Below, piece by piece: positions 34,993-44,307 of a stretch of DNA of 64,000 bases. The position numbers and the translations under genes are program-made. Below the pieces are notes generated by a model. That model was not told where the DNA came from. It made no database searches and saw nothing but the letters and a program-made list of their open reading frames with translations. Every line of letters starts with the position of its first letter. Within the stretch, counting starts at the first letter, position 1. The stretch is taken from positions 160,148-224,147 of the forward strand of contig JAESII010000006.1 of the NCBI GenBank assembly GCA_016756725.1, written 5' to 3'. Source of the stretch: Synergistaceae bacterium. Its GTDB lineage: Bacteria > Synergistota > Synergistia > Synergistales > Aminithiophilaceae.

Positions 34993-36456
34993 ATGGAGGA
35001 AACGGTGACGCCTCAGGTCCTTCACGTGGCAACGGAGATGGCGCCCCTTTCCAAGGTTGGCGGACTCGGTGACGTCGTGGGCTCCCTCCCGAAGGCCCTC
35101 CGCGCCCTGGGCGTCGACGCCCGGGTGCTCACGCCGGCATGGCCCGGCGTTCTCGACAGGCTCCGGGACAACGGTGCCCCTCTGCTGCGATCACGGGAAC
35201 GCATTCATGTCGCCCTTCGCTGGCAGGTCTTCTCCGCCCGGCTCTGGCGGAGTGAATGGGATGGAACTCCCCTCTTCCTGCTTGACAATGAGGAACTCTT
35301 CGGGGACGCGATCTACCCTGACACTCTGACGCCCGACAGCGCCCTGCCCTTCGCCTTTCTCTCCTTCGCCGCCCTCGAAGTTGCCCGCAGGCCGGGATGG
35401 GATGCGACGATTCTCCACGGCCACGACTGGCCTGCCGCCCTCGTTTCCGTCGGACTCCAGTGGCATCGCCACTACAGGAGTCACCGGAACGCCTTCGAAA
35501 CGGTTCTGACGATCCATAATCTCGCCCATCAGGGGATCCTCTCTCCCCTCGTCCTCGACGAATGGGGACTGGACCGGAGGAGCTTCTCCATGGAGGGCCT
35601 CGAATATTACGGTCAGCTGAACGCCCTCAAGGGGGGGATCATCACCGCCGATGCCGTCACGACCGTGTCGCCGAGCTATAGCTGGGAAATCCAGAAACCT
35701 GATGGGGGGATGGGCCTTGACGGCGTGCTCACCGCGGAGAGGCAGAAACTCTCGGGCATCCTGAACGGCCTTGACCTGGACGTATGGAACCCGGCCCGCG
35801 ACGAATCCCTGCCGGCAAATTTCGACACCTCCGACCTGAGGGGAAAAACCAAGTGCCGCCAGGCCCTTCTCAAGCTACTGGGATGGGAAGATGACGGTCG
35901 TCCCATCGCCTGCTTCATCGGACGAATCGTCGAACAGAAGGGCATCGACCTCCTCCTGCCCTCCCTGGAGTCGCTCGTCGCCACAGGAGCGAGGCTGGTC
36001 TTTCTCGGAAGCGGCTTCGCCCCCTTCGAGAAGGCCCTCCGCGAAAGGGCGGCCCGCTTTCCCCACGACCTGGCAGCCCACATCGGCTTCAGCGAGGATC
36101 TGGCTCGCCTCCTCTACGGCGGTAGCGACATTCTCCTCATGCCCTCCCTCTTCGAACCCTGCGGCCTCTCCCAGCTTATCGCCCTCCGCTACGGGACCGT
36201 TCCGGTGGTTCGCGCCACCGGGGGCCTGGCGGACACGATCATCGACGTCGACGGAGCTCCTGACGGGTACGGTTTCCTCTTCTCCGACTACGATCCGGAA
36301 GAACTGATCACCGCTTTCAGGAGGGCCGTCACCCTCTACAAAGACAGAAAACGATGGACAGCGATCCAGAGGCAGGGCATGGCAAAGGACTTCTCCTGGA
36401 AGGCATCGGCCCAGATCTACCTCAGACTCTACAAGAAGCTGCTCGGTCTCGATTGA
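34993..36456 (+). CDS. glgA: Glycogen synthase (ADP-glucose type)
   Basis: 487 residues, GT5 family. The N-terminal motif KVGGLGDVVGSLPKAL binds the nucleotide sugar, and the C-terminal LMPSLFEPCGLSQLIALRYG and TGGLADTI are typical GlgA blocks. It elongates alpha-1,4-glucan from ADP-glucose. Normal length, GGAGG upstream, part of the glg cluster. Confidence 0.96.
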   Translation: MEETVTPQVLHVATEMAPLSKVGGLGDVVGSLPKALRALGVDARVLTPAWPGVLDRLRDNGAPLLRSRERIHVALRWQVFSARLWRSEWDGTPLFLLDNEELFGDAIYPDTLTPDSALPFAFLSFAALEVARRPGWDATILHGHDWPAALVSVGLQWHRHYRSHRNAFETVLTIHNLAHQGILSPLVLDEWGLDRRSFSMEGLEYYGQLNALKGGIITADAVTTVSPSYSWEIQKPDGGMGLDGVLTAERQKLSGILNGLDLDVWNPARDESLPANFDTSDLRGKTKCRQALLKLLGWEDDGRPIACFIGRIVEQKGIDLLLPSLESLVATGARLVFLGSGFAPFEKALRERAARFPHDLAAHIGFSEDLARLLYGGSDILLMPSLFEPCGLSQLIALRYGTVPVVRATGGLADTIIDVDGAPDGYGFLFSDYDPEELITAFRRAVTLYKDRKRWTAIQRQGMAKDFSWKASAQIYLRLYKKLLGLD

Positions 36457-36487
36457 AAAGCCCAAGGCCGGAAACGGAGCTCACGTC

Positions 36488-36516
36488 TTTAATCGGAAGG
36501 GGCAATATAGTATAAT
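36488..36516 (+). promoter_or_regulatory. Candidate promoter of glgC
   Basis: A perfect TATAAT (36511-36516) lies in an AT-rich patch that stands out from the GC-rich surroundings, 17 bases after a poor -35 box TTTAAT (36488-36493). It lies in the 124-base gap between glgA and glgC, so glgC may be transcribed on its own as well. Confidence 0.5.
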
Positions 36517-36580
36517 AATTTTTATCATCTTAATCTATCGCCCCCTTCCGGGGCGACGGCTACCGGAGGAGGTCTCGCCC

Positions 36581-37855
36581 ATGATCTACGGCAAATACGG
36601 TCGCGTTCTCGGCATCGTCCTCGCCGGCGGGAAGGGAGAACGTCTGATGCCCCTCACCAAGTACCGGGCCAAGCCTGCCGTCCCCTTTGCCGCCAAGTAC
36701 CGCATCGTCGATTTCGCCCTCTCCAACCTCGTCAACAGCGGCGTCTTTTCCATCTACGTCCTCGTCCAATTTAAGAGCCAGTCCCTTAACGAGCACGTCG
36801 AGCGGGGCTGGCAGTTCGGCGGAGCCCTCAGGGGCCGCGATTTTTTCATCACCGTCGTTCCGGCTCAGATGTGGCAGGGTGAGCATTGGTTCCGGGGCAC
36901 AGCCGATGCCGTCTTTCAGAACCTCCACCTCGTGACCCTCTATGACGCCGATCGCATCTGCATCTTCGCCGCCGATCACATCTACAAGATGAACGTCGAG
37001 GAGATGCTGACCTTCCATCAGAACAACAGGGCGGACGTGACCGTCGCAGCCAATGTCGTACCCCGCTCCGAGGCCCATCAGTTCGGCTGTCTTTTCACGG
37101 ACGGGACGGGCCGGATCACGGGATTCGTCGAAAAACCCTCCGATCCGCCTGAAATCCCCGGCAAACCAGGCTTCAGCTACGTCTCCATGGGCAACTACAT
37201 CTTCGAGAGGGAGACCCTCGAAGAGGCCCTTATCGAGGACTCCCAGAGCGAGGGAAGCAGTCATGATTTCGGCAAGGACATCCTTCCCCGCCTCCATTCG
37301 CGGTGCCGCATGTTCGCCTATGACTTCTCGACGAACCACATCCCCCACGGCGAGAAGATCGACTACCCCTACTGGCGTGACGTGGGAACCCTCAAGGCCT
37401 ATTGGGAGGCCCACATGGACCTCCTCCAGCCCGATTCCCCCATGACCCTCTACAACCCCTTGTGGCCGATCCGAACCGTTTCCTTCGCCGACCCCCCCGC
37501 CTTCAGCTATCCCTCGGGCGGAAGGACCTGTTCGGTGATCGGCACGCTCCGGGCCGAGGGGAGTCGTGTCCTCGGCGGTGTCGTACACCGTTCCGTCCTC
37601 TCCCGGAACTGCACCATCCTGCCCGGCGCCGTCGTCGAAGAGTGCATCATCGGACAAAACGTCGTCATCGGCGAAGGATGCAAGCTGAGACGGGTCATCG
37701 TCGACGCCCACAACCGGATCCCCCCCAACACCTCCATCGGTTACGATGCCGAGACCGACGCCGCCTGTTACCATCGCGACGCAGCCTCGGGTATCACCGT
37801 CGTCTCCATGCCGATGATGAAACTCCGCTCCGACACAGCCGGGCTCAGCGACTGA
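36581..37855 (+). CDS. glgC: Glucose-1-phosphate adenylyltransferase
   Basis: 424 residues. The nucleotidyl-transfer motif VLAGGKGERLMPLT is at the N-terminus, followed by PAVPFAAKYRIVDFALSN with the Arg/Lys effector region, and a C-terminal left-handed beta-helix (GCKLRRVIVD). It makes ADP-glucose for GlgA. GGAGG lies about 8 bases upstream. Confidence 0.96.
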   Translation: MIYGKYGRVLGIVLAGGKGERLMPLTKYRAKPAVPFAAKYRIVDFALSNLVNSGVFSIYVLVQFKSQSLNEHVERGWQFGGALRGRDFFITVVPAQMWQGEHWFRGTADAVFQNLHLVTLYDADRICIFAADHIYKMNVEEMLTFHQNNRADVTVAANVVPRSEAHQFGCLFTDGTGRITGFVEKPSDPPEIPGKPGFSYVSMGNYIFERETLEEALIEDSQSEGSSHDFGKDILPRLHSRCRMFAYDFSTNHIPHGEKIDYPYWRDVGTLKAYWEAHMDLLQPDSPMTLYNPLWPIRTVSFADPPAFSYPSGGRTCSVIGTLRAEGSRVLGGVVHRSVLSRNCTILPGAVVEECIIGQNVVIGEGCKLRRVIVDAHNRIPPNTSIGYDAETDAACYHRDAASGITVVSMPMMKLRSDTAGLSD

Positions 37856-37882
37856 GATCGGACATCACCTCTGAGAACAGTC

Positions 37883-37930
37883 AAAACGATGGAGGAGGGG
37901 AAGCCCTGGCTTCCCCTCCTCCATCGTTTT
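37883..37930. terminator. Perfect bidirectional terminator
   Basis: Two 23-base arms without mismatch (37883-37905 and 37908-37930) with a 2-base loop. Each begins with AAAA and ends with TTTT, so either strand gives a GC-rich hairpin followed by T. It serves both glgC and the convergent small gene. Confidence 0.92.
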
Positions 37931-37949
37931 TCCGAATCTGCCGCGAAAA

Positions 37950-38384
37950 TCAGAGAATGAGCTTGCTTCCGCCCTGCTTCTTGCCGCTGAGCTTATCAAG
38001 CTGCGAGAGGGCACTTGCCGGAGCGACGTCGATCTTGGGTTTAGCCGCCTCCTTCGTCGCCATCTCGCGCATCTTGCTTTCGTAGTCCTCCATGGTCCGG
38101 CGGATCTCATCGGCATCGCCCTTGATCCACTGGAGAAGGCTATCGGCGGCAGAACGAAGCATCTCGTCGTCGGGCATCTCCTCGATCAGCCCCAGATCTT
38201 TGAGAAGCCGGTGCTCGTCGCGGACGGCCTCGACGACGTCGTCGTCGCCAAGAAGACCTTTCTTGTAGAGGGCGCGAGCCAGAACGTTGAAGCGGGTCTT
38301 CTGATTCTCCGCTCCATAGGCCAGGCTTTCAACGCGCGCCAAGAGCATAGAGATGATCTCGTCCAAACTGATCTGCATTGCCAT
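37950..38384 (-). CDS. Small helical protein of unknown function
   Basis: 144 residues from the ATG at 38384, which has GGAGG 7 bases upstream; the longer open frame upstream is the shadow of the acyltransferase gene. The protein is mainly helical, with many charged residues and no signal peptide or membrane segment. It ends in a Lys-rich tail (SGKKQGGSKLIL) after an Ala/Pro-rich linker. No family recognised. A small hairpin (GGGCC-TTTT-GGCCC) lies between it and the acyltransferase gene. Confidence 0.7.
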   Translation of the reverse strand: MAMQISLDEIISMLLARVESLAYGAENQKTRFNVLARALYKKGLLGDDDVVEAVRDEHRLLKDLGLIEEMPDDEMLRSAADSLLQWIKGDADEIRRTMEDYESKMREMATKEAAKPKIDVAPASALSQLDKLSGKKQGGSKLIL

Positions 38385-38449
38385 GACAATCCCTCCTCCT
38401 TCGGTTCCCGGCCATGATAACACGTGCTGGAGGGGGCCAAAAGGCCCGA

Positions 38450-39559
38450 TCAGAAGATCTTCTTCAGCAGGGGGAGTCGCCGCAGGACGAACTCCGTCAG
38501 CAGCGCCGAAATCCCCCAGCCACCGGCCAGAACGAGGGCGAATTTGACGCCCGAAGACAGGTCGACGGGAAGAAGCAAGGTCGCCAGAGGCATGGCGATC
38601 ATCTGGTGGAGCCAGTAGATCCCGTAGGAAGCCTCGCCGAGACGACGCCAGAGCGTTGAAGGCCCCGTCGGAAGAAACCGGCGGCACAGATGGAGGAAAA
38701 GGAGCCCTAAAGCCAGGGCCGCACCGTTGTGAGCCGCCGCCTGCAGAAACTTCGCCAGAGCTCCGCCACCGGGCGGGAAGGAGAGGGTAACGGCCAAAAG
38801 GGCAAGAGCACTGCCCAGGGCCATGAGCCCGGAAAGGATCAGATCTCTTTTGCCGATGGGACGCTGAAGCCAACGGTCCTCCCAGGCACGCACCCCCAGC
38901 CAGAAGGCCCCAAGATAGGAGACGATGCGGGCCGGCTGAAAGAAGAGGGGCCCCAGAGGAATCCAGAGATTGGGATCCCGTCGGAGGGAGACGAGGAAAA
39001 AGGCCGCCGTCGCGGTCAGCCACCAGAAAGCCATCGCCGTCGTCGGCACCACCGTTACCCACCGGCGACCACCGACGGAACCGCTGAGGGCATAAAGGAC
39101 AAAAAGGGCCAAAAGCACGCCGAGGAACCAGAAATGGGCCTGCTGGTAGCCTGGGCCGAGCCAGATGGTGGACAAGAAAGGGCCGTAACGCTCGGGCAGA
39201 GGAAGGTCCAGCGATCGCCATGAGGCCCGGGCAAAAAGAGGGGCGAAAAGGAGAACGCCGGCAATCCAGGGAAGGCCGATGCGAAGAACCTTGTCGCGGA
39301 GAAAGGCTCCTCGACCTCGTTTCAACAGTGAAGCCGGGGCGAAGTAGCCGGAAAGAAAAAAGAGAGCCGGCATGGGGAAGGTGTCGGTCAAAAGAACCCA
39401 GATGAGGAAGGGCAGCCCCTTCCGGTCGTCGATGACGTACCACCAGGGAGGGACATAGGGCATGTAGGTCATAGCCGCATGAAGGCTGACGACGATGAAG
39501 ACGTTGACGGCGCGGAAGGCGTCGAAAAGGGGAATCCTTCCGGGCCCTTCTCCAGTCAT
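38450..39559 (-). CDS. Membrane acyltransferase, acyltransferase-3 family
   Basis: 369 residues with about ten membrane helices. The N-terminal block PLFDAFRAVNVFIVVSLHAAM contains the conserved Arg and the catalytic-type His of the OafA/OpgC family, and ALFFLSGYFA is a second family motif. These proteins O-acylate (acetyl or succinyl) surface glycans, lipid A or glucans. It lies just beyond the end of the LPS operon, so an LPS or polysaccharide decoration role is plausible. GGAGG lies 8 bases before the start. Confidence 0.85.
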   Translation of the reverse strand: MTGEGPGRIPLFDAFRAVNVFIVVSLHAAMTYMPYVPPWWYVIDDRKGLPFLIWVLLTDTFPMPALFFLSGYFAPASLLKRGRGAFLRDKVLRIGLPWIAGVLLFAPLFARASWRSLDLPLPERYGPFLSTIWLGPGYQQAHFWFLGVLLALFVLYALSGSVGGRRWVTVVPTTAMAFWWLTATAAFFLVSLRRDPNLWIPLGPLFFQPARIVSYLGAFWLGVRAWEDRWLQRPIGKRDLILSGLMALGSALALLAVTLSFPPGGGALAKFLQAAAHNGAALALGLLFLHLCRRFLPTGPSTLWRRLGEASYGIYWLHQMIAMPLATLLLPVDLSSGVKFALVLAGGWGISALLTEFVLRRLPLLKKIF

Positions 39560-39635
39560 GAGAGGACCTCCTTAAGGAATCAGGCGTTTTTCATGATCAT
39601 TCTACCAGGAAAAAGCCTCCGTGCCGGAATAGGCC

Positions 39636-39666
39636 AAGGGGCCGTCGCCTCAGGCGACGGCCCCTT
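39636..39666. terminator. Strong hairpin ending the envelope operon
   Basis: Perfect 15-base arms AAGGGGCCGTCGCCT (39636-39650) and AGGCGACGGCCCCTT (39652-39666) around a single base, 24 bases after the kdnA stop. The minus-strand side lacks a long T-run, so termination may be partial. Confidence 0.65.
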
Positions 39667-39689
39667 CTGTATCCGACAGTCCCGTCCTG

Positions 39690-40889
39690 CTAGAGGGCGG
39701 CCGCTCCGGCCCGGATGGCCGCGACGATCTTGTCGATCTGTTCGTCCGCCATGACGCTGGAGAGACCGTAGACGGCCGTGCGGGTCAGGATCGCGTGCGT
39801 CCTGGGCCATTCGACGGGACGGTAGGTGGGCATGTCCTCTACGTAGGGGCAGTCGTAGGGACAGCGGGTCCGACTGTAGAGGGCTCCGTCGCGAAGGGTC
39901 TGCCAGTGGCGCGCGTAGTGCCAGGTGTTGTCGGAGAGGTTGCCGCAGCCGACGCCGGCCTCCTTCGAGGCCTTCTGGAAACGGCGGGCCGAAGCCTCGT
40001 CGGGAAGAAGGAAGACAATCTGGGTGGCGCTGTCTCCTTCGGGATCGGCATGGACCCTCCGGCCAAGGCCAAGGTCGGCGACGGCCTCGATGATGGTCTT
40101 CTTGTGTCCCCTCAGGGCCGCAAGGGCCCCTTCGAGCTTAGACAGCTGAACGAGGCCCATCGCGCCCTGGAGCTCGCTCATGCGGAAGTTGAAGCCCAGG
40201 CAGTGCTTGCCTTCCGCCCCCCTGTCAATGGACTTGTCGTGAATGTGACCGTGGTCGTGATAGTACCCCATGCGGCGGTAGAGTTCCTCGTCATCGGTGA
40301 CGATGAGACCACCCTCGCCGACGGTGATGACCTTGTAGGGATCGAGGCTGTAGGTCCCCCAGAGGCCGAAGGTCCCGGCCGGGCGTCCTCGGAAGGTGGC
40401 CCCCATGGCCTGGCAGGAATCCTCGAAAAGGGCCAGACCGTAGTCGGCGCAGAGACGGCCGAAGGCGTCCATGTCAGCAGCCGATCCAAACATGTGAACG
40501 GGCATGATGGCCTTGGTCCTCTCGTTGATGAGCGCTTTGACCGATTTGGGATCGAGATTGAGGCTCTCGTCGACTTCCCCCATGACGGGCACGGCGCCAC
40601 ACTCGATGATGGCCTCGACGCTGGCGATGAAGGTGAAGGGCGTGGTGATGATCTCATCGCCAGGCCCGATGCCGCAGGCCTTCATGGCCACGTAGAGCGA
40701 GGCCGAGCCGCTGCTGACGCCCAAGCAGTGGCGGGCGCCGACGTGGTCAGCGACGGCCCGCTCGAACTCCTCGACGCGGTAGATGCCGCCGCGGCTGTCG
40801 TTGAAGGAGTAGCGGTGCACCATCTTACGGTTGATGACGTCGGCGAGGGCGTCGATCTCCCTCTGGTCGAACAGGTCAAAACCGGGCAT
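39690..40889 (-). CDS. kdnA: Kdo8N transaminase KdnA (DegT/DnrJ aminotransferase)
   Basis: 399 residues, DegT/DnrJ/EryC1 PLP aminotransferase with the internal-aldimine lysine K186 in YSLDPYKVITVGEGG. The start MPGFDLFDQREIDALADVI, the RGGIYRVEEFE segment and the histidine-rich YYHDHGHIHD (209-218) resemble what I recall of KdnA, which makes 8-amino-3,8-dideoxy-octulosonate (Kdo8N). The next-door iron-alcohol dehydrogenase and the waaA-kdsDAB genes upstream fit this. It shares one base with the kdnB stop (TAATG). Aminotransferase class is certain; the Kdo8N role is strong inference. Confidence 0.82.
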   Translation of the reverse strand: MPGFDLFDQREIDALADVINRKMVHRYSFNDSRGGIYRVEEFERAVADHVGARHCLGVSSGSASLYVAMKACGIGPGDEIITTPFTFIASVEAIIECGAVPVMGEVDESLNLDPKSVKALINERTKAIMPVHMFGSAADMDAFGRLCADYGLALFEDSCQAMGATFRGRPAGTFGLWGTYSLDPYKVITVGEGGLIVTDDEELYRRMGYYHDHGHIHDKSIDRGAEGKHCLGFNFRMSELQGAMGLVQLSKLEGALAALRGHKKTIIEAVADLGLGRRVHADPEGDSATQIVFLLPDEASARRFQKASKEAGVGCGNLSDNTWHYARHWQTLRDGALYSRTRCPYDCPYVEDMPTYRPVEWPRTHAILTRTAVYGLSSVMADEQIDKIVAAIRAGAAAL

Positions 40890-42049
40890 TATTCCATCGC
40901 CTCCCTGTAGAGGGTGATGCAGTCTTCCTTGGTCATGACGCGCGGGTTGTTCTCCATGGGCCGGGCCACGGCCAAGGCCTTGTCGGCCATCTCGTCGAAG
41001 TGGGCTTCGGTGATGCCCACCTTGAGCTGCTTCAGCGTCCGGGGAAGCCCCAGGTCGTCGGAGAGCTCGTCGAGGGCATCGGCACAGAGAAGGGCCGCGT
41101 CGCGCTGGGGAAGCTCCTCTTCGATGTAGCCCAGGAGGGCCGCCGCCGAGGCGAACTTGTCGGGCCGGGCAAGGGCGTTGAAACGGGCCACGTAGGGAAT
41201 GAGGAGGGCGTTGGCCTGGCCGTGGGAGACGCCGAACATGCCGCCCAGGGGATAGGAGAGGGAGTGGCAGGCCGTAACGCCGGCGTTGGCCAGGGCGATG
41301 CCTCCGTAGAGGGCGGCGAGCATCATCTCGCTCCGCGCCTCGAGGTCCTTGCCGTTGAGAGTGGCCACCCGCAACCAGGAGCCGATGCGCATGAGGGCCT
41401 CTTCGGCAAAGAGATCACTGAAAGGGGAGGCCTGGCGGCTCGTGTAGGCCTCCAGGGCATGGCAGAGGGCATCCATTCCCGTCGCCGCCGTCACATGAGG
41501 AGGCATGGAGAGAGTCAGCTCCGGGTCGAGAAGGCTGTAGTCGGGGAAGAGCTTATCGTCGTTGATGCCACCTTTGACGCCGTCACTGCGGCGGATGAGA
41601 ACGGCCGTGAAGGTCACTTCCGATCCCGTTCCAGCCGTCGTGGGAATCATGATCTTAGGCACGCCGGGGTTCTTGACCAGCCCCAACCCCTGGTAGTTGG
41701 CCGCCGAGCCCTCATTGGTGATGAGGATGCTGACGGCCTTGGCCACGTCCATGCTGCTGCCGCCGCCGAGGCCGACGACGAGCTGGCAGTCCTGCTGACG
41801 GGCAAGCTGGGCCACGGCATCAGTCGTTTCCACGGAGGGTTCAGCTTCGACGCCGGTGAAAAGGCAGGTCTCCACGCCGGCATCGGTGAGGTGGTCAGCG
41901 ATCTTCTCGGCCAGCCCCAGGTCCTCCATCGTCTTGTCCGTGACGAGAACGGCCCGGGAGGCGCCGAGTTTACGGGCCTGGAGGCCGACCTGGGATGAAA
42001 CGCCGGGACCGAAGCTGATCCGGCCTGAGAGGAACATGTTGAAATTCAT
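40889..42049 (-). CDS. kdnB: Iron-containing alcohol dehydrogenase, probable Kdo dehydrogenase KdnB
   Basis: 386 residues, group III metal-dependent alcohol dehydrogenase. It has GGGSSMDVAKA for NAD binding, TTAGTGSEVT, and the metal-ligand segments TGMDALCHALEAY and SYPLGGMFGVSHGQANA. In Shewanella, KdnB oxidises the 8-hydroxyl of Kdo to the aldehyde that KdnA transaminates. Here it lies between waaA and kdnA, with its ribosome binding site on the waaA stop. Enzyme class is certain; the substrate is inferred from context. Confidence 0.82.
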   Translation of the reverse strand: MNFNMFLSGRISFGPGVSSQVGLQARKLGASRAVLVTDKTMEDLGLAEKIADHLTDAGVETCLFTGVEAEPSVETTDAVAQLARQQDCQLVVGLGGGSSMDVAKAVSILITNEGSAANYQGLGLVKNPGVPKIMIPTTAGTGSEVTFTAVLIRRSDGVKGGINDDKLFPDYSLLDPELTLSMPPHVTAATGMDALCHALEAYTSRQASPFSDLFAEEALMRIGSWLRVATLNGKDLEARSEMMLAALYGGIALANAGVTACHSLSYPLGGMFGVSHGQANALLIPYVARFNALARPDKFASAAALLGYIEEELPQRDAALLCADALDELSDDLGLPRTLKQLKVGITEAHFDEMADKALAVARPMENNPRVMTKEDCITLYREAME

Positions 42050-42053
42050 GGCA

Positions 42054-43304
42054 TCATCTCCTGTTTTCCAAATAGGGTTTCATGATACGCCACGCTCGGG
42101 AGGCTGCCCCCCCACGGGTGTCAAAAAAGGCCTGGGCTCTCTTCGCGACGGATCGACGAAGGTCTCCGTCGAGAGAATCTTTCCAGAAACGGGCCAAAGT
42201 GGGCCCGTCGACGACGGTTCGAGCCACGCCGACCTCCTTGAGATCTGCCGCGGCGAGAGAGAAGTCCTCCATGTGGGGACCGTGACAGAGAGGAAGGCCC
42301 CAACAGGCCGGTTCAAGGAGATTCTGTCCCCCCCTGGGGACGAGGCTGCCTCCGATAAAGGCGCTGTCGGCGACGCCGTAGAGATCGAAAAGAAGGCCCA
42401 CCTGATCGACGACCAGTATATCCCAGCCCGCCCGCCTTTGCGACAGGAGGCACGAAAAAAAGGGCACTTCGCCGATCCGTTCCATCAGGGCCGGTGCCCG
42501 CTCGGGATGGCGGGGGGCGAGAACGAGGCGCGCCGTCGGGATCTCCCGGCGGAGCAGGGAAAAGGCCTCGATGACGATAGACTCCTCGCCCTCATGGGTG
42601 CTGCCGGCCACGAAAAGAGGCCCTTCGCCGCCGAGACGCTTCCGCACCGGGTCCAAAGAGGCGTTTCGGTGACGGTCCAGGAGAGCGTCGATTTTGAGGT
42701 CGCCGATGAGTTCCAGTTTTTCTTCCGCGATGCCGAGGCAGCGGAAGCGGTCCAGGTCATCGTCGGCACGGACGAGGATCCTCTCGAAAAGGCCGTAGGT
42801 TCTGCGCCAGAAGGCGGGCCAGCGGCTCATCCTCCGAAAGGAGCGGTCCGAGAGCCGGCCGTTGACGAGGAAGGCAGGCACCCTGCGCCGACGCAGCTCC
42901 TCGAGAAGGCCCGGCCAGATCTCGGTCTCGACGGCGCAGTAGAGACCAGGGGCGATCCTGTCCAGGGCCCGCCTCACGATCCAGGGAACATCCCAAGGGT
43001 AATAGACGTGGCCATCGATGGTCCCCTCAAGAAGACGTCGGGCCATCTGTCTGCCCGTGACAGTCACCGTCGAGAGCAGGAGCCCCCTCTCGGGCTCGTC
43101 GCCACGGATGACGCGAAGCAGGGGAGAGGCCGACTGGACCTCGCCGACGGAGACGGCATGAACCCAGAAGGGGCGATGAAGGTCCCGCGGGAAGGAGGGC
43201 CCGTAGAGACCGCGGCGCTCGTCGAAGCCCTCACGGTAGCGGCGGGCCAGCCAGGGGTAAGCACCCAGATAGAGAGCCGTCAGAAGAGCCGGATAGAGCC
43301 ACAT
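42054..43304 (-). CDS. waaA: Kdo transferase (3-deoxy-manno-octulosonic acid transferase)
   Basis: 416 residues from ATG 43304; a TTG five codons earlier (43319) is also open and would overlap kdsD. A membrane-anchoring N-terminus is followed by FWVHAVSVGEVQSASPLL (acceptor domain with the general-base Glu) and, in the C-terminal half, SLVPRGGQNLLEPACWG, both signatures of the GT30 family. It transfers Kdo (or Kdo8N) from its CMP sugar to lipid IVA. Its position between kdsD and kdnB supports this. Confidence 0.95.
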   Translation of the reverse strand: MWLYPALLTALYLGAYPWLARRYREGFDERRGLYGPSFPRDLHRPFWVHAVSVGEVQSASPLLRVIRGDEPERGLLLSTVTVTGRQMARRLLEGTIDGHVYYPWDVPWIVRRALDRIAPGLYCAVETEIWPGLLEELRRRRVPAFLVNGRLSDRSFRRMSRWPAFWRRTYGLFERILVRADDDLDRFRCLGIAEEKLELIGDLKIDALLDRHRNASLDPVRKRLGGEGPLFVAGSTHEGEESIVIEAFSLLRREIPTARLVLAPRHPERAPALMERIGEVPFFSCLLSQRRAGWDILVVDQVGLLFDLYGVADSAFIGGSLVPRGGQNLLEPACWGLPLCHGPHMEDFSLAAADLKEVGVARTVVDGPTLARFWKDSLDGDLRRSVAKRAQAFFDTRGGAASRAWRIMKPYLENRR

Positions 43305-43311
43305 CGTCCCT

Positions 43312-44307
43312 TCAGGCAAGCCCGGCCTTGAGGAGCTCGTGAAGGTGGATCATGGCACGGGGCCTGCCTCCGTCGACGACGATCAGGACCGTGACTTCCC
43401 AGGACTCCATGAGCCTCAGGGCCTCGACGGCGAGGCGGTCGGCGCCGATCGTCTTCGGGCCGGTCGTCATCGCCTCCGCAATGGTCCCCTCCATGGCCTG
43501 CACTCCCCGCCGCTCCAGAAGGCGGCGAAGGTCGCCATCGGTGAAGACTCCGACAAGGAGTCCTTCGTCGTCAACGACGCAGGTCGCCCCGTAACCCTTG
43601 CTGGTGATCTCGAAAAGAGCATCCTGGACGGAGGCATCGCACCCTACCGAAGGAAGTCGCTCCGGCGGCCCCATGAGGTCGTCGACACGAAGGAGCAGCT
43701 TCCTGCCCAGGGCGCCGCCGGGGTGAAAGAGGGCGAAATCTTCCTGGCGAAGGCCGCGAAGGCGCGTCACCATGACGGCCAGGGCATCGCCGACGCCAAG
43801 CTGGACGGTGGTGCTGCTCGTCGGGGCCAGACCGAGGGGATCGGCCTCACGGGTAACCGTCGTCAAAAGGGTCACGTCCGCCTCGCGGCCGAGCCGCGAG
43901 GCGGATCGCCCCGTGAGGGCGATGACGGAAGCGCCGATGCGCCGGAAGAAGGGCAGAAGCTCCAGAACCTCCCGAGTCTCGCCGCTGTTGCTGATGAAAA
44001 GGCCCACGTCCTCGGACCGGACCATGCCGAGATCGCCGTGAACCCCTTCGGCGGCGTGGAGGAAAAAGGCCGGTGTCGCCAGGGAGGCCAGGGTGGCGGC
44101 GATCTTGCGCCCGATGAGGCCGGACTTGCCTAGGCCGACAACGACAACCCGCCCCCGGCAGCCGTGAATCAGGCGGGCCGCCTCGACCAGCTCCAGGCCG
44201 AGCCGCTTTGAGGCGGCCTCAAGCTCCTGGGCCTCGTCGACGAGGACGGCCTTGCCCGAGGCAAGAAGCTCCTCGTCGCTCCAGACCTCGCCGGCGCGGG
44301 CCTTCAT
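43312..44307 (-). CDS. kdsD: Arabinose-5-phosphate isomerase
   Basis: 331 residues. An N-terminal SIS sugar-isomerase domain ([28 protein letters not shown]) is followed by two CBS domains in the C-terminal 130 residues. It makes D-arabinose 5-phosphate for KdsA. Normal length. Overlaps kdsA by 4 bases (ATGA). Confidence 0.95.
   Translation of the reverse strand: MKARAGEVWSDEELLASGKAVLVDEAQELEAASKRLGLELVEAARLIHGCRGRVVVVGLGKSGLIGRKIAATLASLATPAFFLHAAEGVHGDLGMVRSEDVGLFISNSGETREVLELLPFFRRIGASVIALTGRSASRLGREADVTLLTTVTREADPLGLAPTSSTTVQLGVGDALAVMVTRLRGLRQEDFALFHPGGALGRKLLLRVDDLMGPPERLPSVGCDASVQDALFEITSKGYGATCVVDDEGLLVGVFTDGDLRRLLERRGVQAMEGTIAEAMTTGPKTIGADRLAVEALRLMESWEVTVLIVVDGGRPRAMIHLHELLKAGLA

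Noticed and set aside
38385..39443. N-terminal extension of the 144-residue gene reaching to 39443
   Set aside because: This part is opened by the high-GC frame across the acyltransferase gene; the ATG at 38384 has a good ribosome binding site and only the C-terminal 144 residues look like protein.
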